A stretch of DNA of 5,211 nucleotides. Source: an uncultured Succinatimonas sp. (GTDB lineage: Bacteria > Pseudomonadota > Gammaproteobacteria > Enterobacterales > Succinivibrionaceae). The position numbers and the translations under genes are program-made. Position 1 is the first letter of the stretch. Each line of letters opens with the position of its first letter. The stretch lies in contig URKL01000151.1 of the NCBI GenBank assembly GCA_900548485.1, positions 1-5,211 on the forward strand, in the 5' to 3' direction. The notes under the pieces are model-generated. The model was not told where the DNA came from. It saw only the letters and a list, made by a program, of their open reading frames with translations, and did no database searches. Of this stretch, positions 1 through 5,211 are shown one piece after another.

Positions 1-1
1 C

Positions 2-85
2 ACATTCCTTATTCCGGAATCCATTTCAGATCCAAGCTACAAAATAAGCAATCTGAATCGTGACGGTGGCTTAGTTTTACCTTAA
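2..85 (+). CDS. Possible 3' end of an upstream gene, product unknown
   Basis: One frame is open from the left edge for 27 codons and ends with TAA at 83-85. It ends in ...NLNRDGGLVLP. The other two forward frames stop earlier, at 45-47 and 61-63. The peptide looks protein-like, with mixed hydrophobic and polar residues and no low complexity. Its stop lies 29 bases before the dctP ATG, a spacing that fits another gene of the same operon. I do not recognise the family from this short tail. An open frame of 27 codons can occur by chance, so the call is tentative. If it is real, the dctP promoter probably lies further upstream or inside this gene. Confidence 0.4.
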   Translation, partial: TFLIPESISDPSYKISNLNRDGGLVLP

Positions 86-105
86 TAAAGATTATCGACA
101 AATAT

Positions 106-109
106 GAGG
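106..109 (+). promoter_or_regulatory. Ribosome binding site of dctP (decides the start)
   Basis: GAGG at 106-109 is followed by five bases and then ATG at 115. This favours ATG 115 over the in-frame GTG at 109, which overlaps the GAGG itself and would have no binding site at a usable distance. Confidence 0.7.
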
Positions 110-114
110 TGTAT

Positions 115-1095
115 ATGAAACTAAAACTTTTATGTGGAGCCTTAGCATTGTGTTCTGTCACCTTGCTCTCAGGATGCAATAACTCTGATAAAGGAATTAC
201 TCTACGTCTAGCTCAGGCCTCGGCTGCTGATGGAGCCATTGGTCTTAGCATGGATAAATTTGCTCAAGACGTTTACGAAAAAAGTAACGGTAGAATCAAG
301 GTCTTAACCTTCCACAACGGACAGTTAGGTTCTGAACGTGAAAATATTGAAAGTGTACAGATGGGCGATTTGGATATGGCTGTTGTTAATCAATCTGTAT
401 TGATTAACTTCCTCCCCGAAATTGCAGCTTTTGACTTACCCTACACCATTACCTCTGCAGAGCACGCAGATAAAGTTTTCTTAGGTGATATTGGTAATGA
501 ATATTTACAAAAATTAGAAGCTGTAAGATTAAGAGGCTTTTCAATTTGGGAATCTGGTTTCCGTAACTTAACTAACTCAAAGCGCGATGTAAACAGTGTT
601 GACGATGTTCAGGGTTTACGTATCCGTGTTATGGAAAACAAGATCCATCAAGAGCTATGGATGGCCTTAGGTGCTGATCCTGTACCTATGTCTTGGTCTG
701 ATGCTTATACCGGTATGCAACAAGGTGCAATTGATGGTCAGGAAAATCCAGCTACTGTTATTGATAAAAATAACGTAGTTGAGGTTAACAAGCACATGGC
801 TGTTACTGAACACTGCTACTCTACCGTCTACATTCTGTTCTCACCTAAGATCTGGGATCGTTTATCCAAAGAAGATCAAGATCTTTTAAATGAATGCATG
901 CGTAAAGCTGAGGTCGATGAGCGTAACTTATCTAGAAAAATGGATAAAGAAGCTATCGTAACTTTAGAGAGCAAAGGCATGGTCGTAACTTACCCTGATA
1001 AAACAGCTTTTATTGAAAAATCAGCAAAAGTCCGTGAGCAATACGGTGCAGCCTTCAAAAATCTGTTAGATCGCGTTGCAGCCTTAGCAAACTAA
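115..1095 (+). CDS. dctP: TRAP transporter substrate-binding protein, DctP family, predicted lipoprotein
   Basis: This is the extracytoplasmic solute receptor of a tripartite ATP-independent periplasmic transporter: it captures an organic or sugar acid and delivers it to the DctQM membrane subunits. At 326 residues from ATG 115 it has normal family length. Residues 1-20 form a signal peptide (MKLK, then a hydrophobic core) ending in a lipobox LSGC, so Cys21 should be lipidated; Asn22 at +2 does not match the classic Asp inner-membrane retention signal. The family core is clear: GFRNLTNSKR, then GLRIRVMEN with Arg171 at the place of the conserved arginine that salt-bridges the ligand carboxylate (Arg147 in SiaP), then GADPVPMSWSDAY and DGQENP with Asn211. 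That arginine indicates an acidic ligand. It is the first gene of a dctPQM-dehydrogenase operon and ends 10 bases before dctQ. The family is near certain, but the ligand is not identifiable from sequence. The symbol is generic. Confidence 0.95.
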   Translation: MKLKLLCGALALCSVTLLSGCNNSDKGITLRLAQASAADGAIGLSMDKFAQDVYEKSNGRIKVLTFHNGQLGSERENIESVQMGDLDMAVVNQSVLINFLPEIAAFDLPYTITSAEHADKVFLGDIGNEYLQKLEAVRLRGFSIWESGFRNLTNSKRDVNSVDDVQGLRIRVMENKIHQELWMALGADPVPMSWSDAYTGMQQGAIDGQENPATVIDKNNVVEVNKHMAVTEHCYSTVYILFSPKIWDRLSKEDQDLLNECMRKAEVDERNLSRKMDKEAIVTLESKGMVVTYPDKTAFIEKSAKVREQYGAAFKNLLDRVAALAN

Positions 1096-1105
1096 GAGGT
1101 TATTT

Positions 1106-1609
1106 ATGGAAAATTTAAGACAAATATTTAATACCGTACAAAATGTCTCTAAGACCGTGATCGGTATTTGTATGATTGCCATGATGGTGGTTATTTTTGC
1201 TCAAACCTCCACTCGTTATTTAATCTTCTATTCCATCCCTTGGTCAGAAGAGGTTTCTCGTTACTTATATGTAGCATTAACCTTATTAGGCTTAAATTTG
1301 GCTATCACAAGCAAGCAATTAGTACGTATCGATATTATCGACAATTACTTAAAAGGTAATTCTCTTAAGACTTTAAATATCATACGTGCACTTTTAAGCG
1401 TAATTATTACCGTTACCTTCTTCTATAGCTCTTTTGGCATGATCGATGTATCCCAGTTCCAAAGCTCCCCTGCTTTAGGAATCTCTATGCAAATCATGTA
1501 CTCAATTACTGGTATTGGTTTCTTACTCTCTGCTGTTGCCACTATCTTTGAGCTTTATGATGCATTCAAAGCTGAAGATGCTACTGCTAACTCTAACAAC
1601 GAGGCTTAA
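1106..1609 (+). CDS. dctQ: TRAP transporter small membrane subunit, DctQ family
   Basis: This is the small integral-membrane subunit of the TRAP transporter, which pairs with DctM in the inner membrane and helps dock the binding protein. Its 167 residues contain four likely membrane helices at about 17-34, 50-67, 92-113 and 128-150, the expected DctQ topology. The family signature around the second helix is present as PWSEEVSRYLYV (residues 45-56), with the conserved Trp46 and Glu48-Glu49 pair. SPALGISMQIMY (121-132) before the last helix is also typical. A hydrophilic tail rich in Asn, Ala and Glu follows from about 152. The binding site AAGAGG at 1094-1099 overlaps the dctP stop and lies six bases before ATG 1106, which suggests tight translational linkage. 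The gene ends three bases before dctM. The family call is firm. Confidence 0.95.
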   Translation: MENLRQIFNTVQNVSKTVIGICMIAMMVVIFAQTSTRYLIFYSIPWSEEVSRYLYVALTLLGLNLAITSKQLVRIDIIDNYLKGNSLKTLNIIRALLSVIITVTFFYSSFGMIDVSQFQSSPALGISMQIMYSITGIGFLLSAVATIFELYDAFKAEDATANSNNEA

Positions 1610-1612
1610 ATT

Positions 1613-2893
1613 ATGGATATCGCTGCAACATTAATGTTATTGTCACTGGTGGTCATGATGGCCATTGGTATGCCTATCACTTGGGCCTTAGGTGGAGCAA
1701 TCATTGTCGCCTTAGGTGTAGATCCTAACTTATCATTATCCTTAATTACCCAGAAGATGTTTGCAGGTTGCAACAACTTCTCCATGTTAGCCCTCCCAGC
1801 TTTCTTCTTAGCTGGTGATATTATGGCAAAAGGTGGTCTATCTAAGCGCTTAGTAGCTTTTGCAGACACCCTTGTAGGTTGGATTTCAGGCGGTATTTCC
1901 TTAGTATCACTAGTAGCCTGTACCTTCTTTGCTGCGATTTCAGGATCTTCTGTAGCAACTACTGCCGCTATCGGTGGTTTGATGTACCCTGAAATGGTAA
2001 AGCGTGGCTATCCTAAATCCTACTCAGCTGCTGTACAAGCTATTGGTGGTACCTTAGGTATTGTTATTCCACCGTCAACTGTATTTGTTATCTACGGTAA
2101 TATTACTAATACCTCTGTAGCTAAGCTCTTAATGGCCGGTATTCTCCCAGGTATTATCTGCGGTATCGCTTTATGTCTTTGGGCTTATATCAAAGCTCGC
2201 AAGGAAAACTTCCCGCGTGAAAGTGGTTTCTCCTTCATACGCTTCTTAAAGTCTTTTAAGAGTGCCGTTTGGGCTTTATTGATGCCGATTGTAATCTTAG
2301 GTGGTATCTATTCTGGTATCTTTACCCCAACTGAGTCTGCTGTAGTAGCTGTATTCTATGGTTTCTTTGTCTGCTTCTGCATCTACCGCGAGCTCACAGG
2401 TAAAAATTACTGGACTATTATCCAAGATTCTTCTGTAACCACTGCAAATATTATGTTCTTAGTTGTTACCGCTCAAATCTTCGGCTACCTCTTAACTTAC
2501 TATAGAGTTCCGGTATTCGTAACTGAAGCTTTCATGGCTGTAGCCTCTAATGCTGCTGTCTTCATGGCTTTAATCGTAATTTTACTTTTAATCTGTGGTA
2601 TGTTCTTAGAAGTTGGTGCAACTAACTTAATCTTAGGCCCGATCTTAGCTCCAATCGCTTTACAGTTTGGTGTAGATCCTGTGCACTTTGGTTTAGTCTT
2701 CGTCTTCCTGCTCGCCTTAGGACAAGCAACACCTCCTTTTGGAACTACTCTCTTCGTCAGCTGTGGTATTTCAAAACAACCAGTATCAGCTGTATCAAGA
2801 CAAGTTTTACCCTTTGTAATGGTTGAAATTGCTTGTGCGGTACTCTTTGCCTATGTACCTTGGATTTCAACTGTATTTGCTGATTTAATGTAA
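1613..2893 (+). CDS. dctM: TRAP transporter large permease subunit, DctM family
   Basis: This is the large transport subunit, which moves the solute across the inner membrane driven by an ion gradient, usually Na+ in this family. At 426 residues it is complete by family standards, and it is hydrophobic throughout with roughly a dozen membrane segments. Family landmarks appear in order: AISGSS (108-113), a helical-hairpin segment of the transport domain; IPPSTVFVIYG (starting near 152); GIFTPTESA (235-243); GMFLEV...GPILAP (329-347); and GQATPPFG (370-377). The Ser/Thr/Gly-rich AISGSS and ATPP regions are where related structures place the ion and substrate sites. The binding site GAGG at 1601-1604 sits inside the end of dctQ, eight bases before ATG 1613, so translation of dctQ and dctM is probably coupled. 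The following dehydrogenase begins 19 bases after the stop. Q and M are separate proteins here, not fused as in siaQM-type systems. Confidence 0.96.
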   Translation: MDIAATLMLLSLVVMMAIGMPITWALGGAIIVALGVDPNLSLSLITQKMFAGCNNFSMLALPAFFLAGDIMAKGGLSKRLVAFADTLVGWISGGISLVSLVACTFFAAISGSSVATTAAIGGLMYPEMVKRGYPKSYSAAVQAIGGTLGIVIPPSTVFVIYGNITNTSVAKLLMAGILPGIICGIALCLWAYIKARKENFPRESGFSFIRFLKSFKSAVWALLMPIVILGGIYSGIFTPTESAVVAVFYGFFVCFCIYRELTGKNYWTIIQDSSVTTANIMFLVVTAQIFGYLLTYYRVPVFVTEAFMAVASNAAVFMALIVILLLICGMFLEVGATNLILGPILAPIALQFGVDPVHFGLVFVFLLALGQATPPFGTTLFVSCGISKQPVSAVSRQVLPFVMVEIACAVLFAYVPWISTVFADLM

Positions 2894-2902
2894 AAATTTA
2901 TT

Positions 2903-2906
2903 GGAG
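2903..2906 (+). promoter_or_regulatory. Ribosome binding site of the dehydrogenase (decides the start)
   Basis: GGAG at 2903-2906 lies six bases before ATG 2913. The in-frame TTG at 2901 overlaps this site and has no binding site of its own, so the protein should begin MTNLFD rather than four residues earlier. Confidence 0.75.
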
Positions 2907-2912
2907 ATAAAA

Positions 2913-3677
2913 ATGACTAATTTATTTGATATTCAAGGTAAAAAAGCTATCGTTACTGGCGGTACCCGTGGTTTAGGCTATGGTATGGCTGAGGGCTTAA
3001 TGGAAGCAGGTGCTGAGGTTTGTATCGTTGGTACCTCAGATAAGGTTTATGAAGTTGCTAAGCAATTTTGCGATCGTGGCTTCAATTGCCATGGCGTAAA
3101 AGCCAATTTAAGCGTTCGTGAAAATACCTTTAAATGCTTTGATGACTGCTTAGAAGCTTTAGGTGGCGATCTTGATATCTTAGTTACCGCTCATGGTATT
3201 CAACGCCGTCATAGCGCTGAAGTTTTCCCTGAGAACGAGTGGAATGAAGTTATTGAGGTTAACTTAAACTCTGTATTCTTCCTCTGCCAAAAAGCAGCTA
3301 ATGTTATGTTAAAGAAGGGTTATGGCAAGATTGTTACCATTGCTTCCATGGTTTCTTGGTTCGGTGGTCAAACTGTACCTGCCTATACTGCAGCTAAAGG
3401 CGGTGTTACCCAGTTAACTAAAGAACTTTCTAATGATTGGATTGCTCGCGGCATTAATGTTAACTCTATTGCCCCAGGTTATATGGCAACTGAAATGAAT
3501 ACTGCTTTACTTGATAAAAACAATCCTCGTTATCAGCAAATTACCGATCGTATTCCTGCTCATCGTTGGGGTACTGGTGATGATATGAAGGGTGCTGTAA
3601 TTTTCTTAAGTTCTCACGCCTCTGATTACTTAGGTGGAGCTATCATCCCTGTTGATGGTGGTTATTTAGTTAAATAA
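2913..3677 (+). CDS. Short-chain dehydrogenase/reductase, KduD / gluconate 5-dehydrogenase-like
   Basis: This is a cytoplasmic NAD(P)-dependent oxidoreductase of the classical SDR family, 254 residues, normal length. The N-terminal Rossmann motif is TGGTRGLG (15-22). The catalytic tetrad is complete: Asn117, Ser145, Tyr158 and Lys162 (YTAAK). After the active site come INVNSIAPGYMATEMN, a RIPAHRWG segment and the C-terminal SDYLGGAIIPVDGGYL. From memory, these and the GIQRR and IASM segments resemble E. coli KduD (2-deoxy-D-gluconate 3-dehydrogenase) closely, with gluconate 5-dehydrogenase a near alternative. The usual NNAG motif is replaced by TAHG (92-95). Arg19 in the glycine motif hints at NADP(H), but there is no clear basic residue after the second strand, so cofactor choice is open. 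Being fourth in a TRAP operon, it probably acts on the imported sugar acid. I leave the symbol empty because the exact keto/hydroxy position is not determined. Confidence 0.88.
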   Translation: MTNLFDIQGKKAIVTGGTRGLGYGMAEGLMEAGAEVCIVGTSDKVYEVAKQFCDRGFNCHGVKANLSVRENTFKCFDDCLEALGGDLDILVTAHGIQRRHSAEVFPENEWNEVIEVNLNSVFFLCQKAANVMLKKGYGKIVTIASMVSWFGGQTVPAYTAAKGGVTQLTKELSNDWIARGINVNSIAPGYMATEMNTALLDKNNPRYQQITDRIPAHRWGTGDDMKGAVIFLSSHASDYLGGAIIPVDGGYLVK

Positions 3678-3683
3678 TCAATC

Positions 3684-3731
3684 AAAATCCCGGCAAAAGA
3701 AGGAGCCCTCCTGTAAATGCCGGGATTTTTT
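3684..3731 (+). terminator. Rho-independent terminator, probably bidirectional
   Basis: A perfect 12-bp inverted repeat pairs 3684-3695 (AAAATCCCGGCA) with 3718-3729 (TGCCGGGATTTT). The loop of 22 bases holds a second small stem, AGGA (3701-3704) with TCCT (3709-3712). On the + strand the GC-rich part of the stem is followed by six T (3726-3731), a classic terminator for the operon, whose last stop is at 3675-3677. On the - strand the stem ends in TTTT followed by GATTGATTATTT, so it can also serve the convergent glgX, whose stop is only two bases away. Location between convergent genes supports the shared role. Confidence 0.9.
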
Positions 3732-3733
3732 CT

Positions 3734-5211
3734 CTAAACTCGCGACATAAACATATCAAATATTTCTTGAGTCTTATTTACTAATAACAAAGCTTTTAAA
3801 GAATGTGCGGCACAAACATTAGCTAAATGCTTTTCATTACTAAAGCGTCTGGGCACACCGTCACGTTCATAGGTATCAATTACCGCAGACCACATCTTTC
3901 CTATCGGAGCTTCTGGGATCCTAAAGAAAACATCATTTTGAGATTGATTAAATAAGAAGATCCACTGTTCACCATTTAATAAATTTTGACTGCCTACAGT
4001 TAACATTACTACATTTTGATCGGGATCATTCCAATTCTCAACTTTCATTGGCTTGCCATCTGCACAGAACCAATGTGCTTGATATTTAGTTTGCCTCATT
4101 AAAAAAGGATCATCTTCTAAATTAAGCTCAGAGAGAATTTCAGAGTTTTTTCTCAATAAAGTCATATTACTAATAAAGCGAATTAGATCTTCATTTTCAG
4201 GAGAATGATCCCACTTAATCCAACTAATTTCATTATCCTGACAATAAGCATTATTATTGCCTTTTTGACTATGAGAAAATTCATCTCCAGCTAATATATG
4301 CGGCATACCTTGAGCTATAAATACTGTAGCTAATAAATTACGTTTAATTAAAGCACGCCTCTCTTTAATCCACTCATCATCTGTAGGACCTTCAACTCCA
4401 TAATTACAAGAATAATTATTGTCAGAGCCATCACGATTTTCCTCACCATTTGCTTCATTATGCTTATTTGCATAAGAGACAATATCTTCAAGTGTAAAAC
4501 CATCATGATAGCTTACAAAATTAACACTAGAATTTATCGAGCGCATTCCCTTAGGGAAAATATCACGTGAGCCTAAAAGGCGTGTAGCAAATTCTCCGAT
4601 TAAGCCTTTATCGCCTCGCCAAAAACGTCTAATCACATCACGAAAACGGTCGTTTTGTTCACTCCAGGTATAAGGAAACTGGCCTAAACGATAACCATCT
4701 GGACCTAAATCCCAAGGTTCAGCTATCAAAACAGCTGAGGAGAATTCATCTAAACAGAAACAAGCTTTAGCAAAAGCTGATTTTTTATTAAAACTTAAAA
4801 AGTCATCTCCATGACTTTCACGAAAAAGCGTAACTCCCAAATCAAAACGAAAACCATCGACTTTCATTTCATTGAGCCACCAACGCATACTATCGATAAC
4901 GATATTTAAACCACAAGGATTATCCACGTTAAAGGAATTACCACAACCTGTGAAATTACAATAATCGTTATAATCAACACTTCCGTCTTCTTTACGACCA
5001 AAGGCATAATAATTCATATTATCCAGGCCCTTATAACAGACCACAGGTCCACCTTTTCCACCTTCGGCAGTATGGTTGTAGACCACATCTAAGATAACAG
5101 CAATATTATTACGATGCAGGTTTTTAACCATAGTCCTAAATTCATCAAGGACATTTTCATATTTGACAGCAAATCTTGGATCCGGACACATAAAACATAT
5201 TGGGTTATACC
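3734..5211 (-). CDS. glgX: Glycogen debranching enzyme, GH13 GlgX type, 5' end outside the window
   Basis: This is a cytoplasmic enzyme that hydrolyses alpha-1,6 branches of glycogen or limit dextrins after phosphorylase trimming. The frame is open to the right edge. Codons upstream of the first ATG (5189-5191) read GYNPICF, which continues into MCPDPRF and matches the family's conserved YWGYNP segment, so that ATG is internal and the N-terminal region (CBM48 and early barrel) is missing. Counting from that Met: region I DVVYNH (35-40); VDGFRFDLG with nucleophile Asp117; LIAEPWD with acid/base Glu158; SYHDGFTL with Asp230, the transition-state stabiliser; then QGMPHILAGDE (294-304). DGKPM...WNDPD (378-391) begins the C-terminal part and is typical of GlgX. 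All three catalytic carboxylates are present. The visible 492 or so residues fit a full protein of roughly 650-700. It ends with TAG at 3734-3736, beside the shared terminator. An isoamylase/TreX-type relative is the main alternative. Confidence 0.93.
   Translation of the reverse strand, partial: YNPICFMCPDPRFAVKYENVLDEFRTMVKNLHRNNIAVILDVVYNHTAEGGKGGPVVCYKGLDNMNYYAFGRKEDGSVDYNDYCNFTGCGNSFNVDNPCGLNIVIDSMRWWLNEMKVDGFRFDLGVTLFRESHGDDFLSFNKKSAFAKACFCLDEFSSAVLIAEPWDLGPDGYRLGQFPYTWSEQNDRFRDVIRRFWRGDKGLIGEFATRLLGSRDIFPKGMRSINSSVNFVSYHDGFTLEDIVSYANKHNEANGEENRDGSDNNYSCNYGVEGPTDDEWIKERRALIKRNLLATVFIAQGMPHILAGDEFSHSQKGNNNAYCQDNEISWIKWDHSPENEDLIRFISNMTLLRKNSEILSELNLEDDPFLMRQTKYQAHWFCADGKPMKVENWNDPDQNVVMLTVGSQNLLNGEQWIFLFNQSQNDVFFRIPEAPIGKMWSAVIDTYERDGVPRRFSNEKHLANVCAAHSLKALLLVNKTQEIFDMFMSRV

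Noticed and set aside
11..20. Perfect 10-bp palindrome ATTCCGGAAT as a possible operator
   Set aside because: It is short, does not extend, has no second copy near dctP, and probably lies in the end of an upstream gene.
60..88. Possible promoter: GTGACG (60-65), 17-base spacer, TAATAA (83-88)
   Set aside because: Matches to the sigma-70 consensus are weak (4 of 6 and 3 of 6), the region is AT-rich, and part of it may be coding.
1168..1359. 63-codon open frame on the + strand inside dctQ
   Set aside because: It lies wholly within dctQ in another frame, has no ribosome binding site of note, and its translation resembles no protein family.
1606..1869. 87-codon open frame on the - strand across the start of dctM
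   Set aside because: It is antisense to a clear DctM coding region and its lysine/proline-rich translation looks like a mirror of membrane-helix codons.
3717..3737. Six-codon open frame (MPGFFL) after the AAGGAG in the terminator loop
   Set aside because: It lies in the terminator's right arm; the spacing of 11 bases is long and it is most likely chance.
5189..5191. ATG as the start of the debranching enzyme
   Set aside because: The frame stays open upstream with the conserved GYNP residues, so this Met is internal and the gene runs off the window.

Overview
The window reads as an ordinary stretch of a low-GC Gram-negative chromosome. Leucine is mostly TTA, glycine in the first operon is mostly GGT, and genes are closely packed behind GAGG/GGAG ribosome binding sites. 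The gene families and codon habits suggest a host-associated or anaerobic gammaproteobacterium. Succinivibrionaceae is my best guess and Pasteurellaceae a weaker one; this placement is inference, not demonstrated.

Positions 115-3677 (+ strand) form a compact four-gene operon. It encodes the substrate-binding protein (dctP-type, here a predicted lipoprotein), the small four-helix membrane subunit (dctQ-type) and the large transport subunit (dctM-type) of a TRAP transporter, followed by a cytoplasmic short-chain dehydrogenase closest to the KduD / 2-deoxy-D-gluconate 3-dehydrogenase / gluconate 5-dehydrogenase group. Intergenic gaps are 10, 3 and 19 bases, so co-transcription is very likely. 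The simplest reading is that the transporter imports a sugar acid (an aldonate, uronate or uronate breakdown product) using an ion gradient, and the dehydrogenase performs an early oxidation or reduction of it. The exact substrate cannot be read from sequence. Positions 2-85 may be the 3' end of a further upstream gene in the same operon.

Positions 3684-3731 hold a strong hairpin with T-rich flanks on both sides, placed between two convergent genes and apparently terminating both.

Positions 3734-5211 (- strand) are the C-terminal part of a GH13 glycogen debranching enzyme (glgX-type). Its start lies beyond the right edge of the window. It is convergent with the operon and has no evident functional link to it.

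I see no mobile element, CRISPR array, RNA gene or clearly new system. The points most worth a second look are the lipid-anchored TRAP binding protein, the dehydrogenase's non-canonical TAHG in place of NNAG, and the unresolved substrate of the transporter-dehydrogenase pair.
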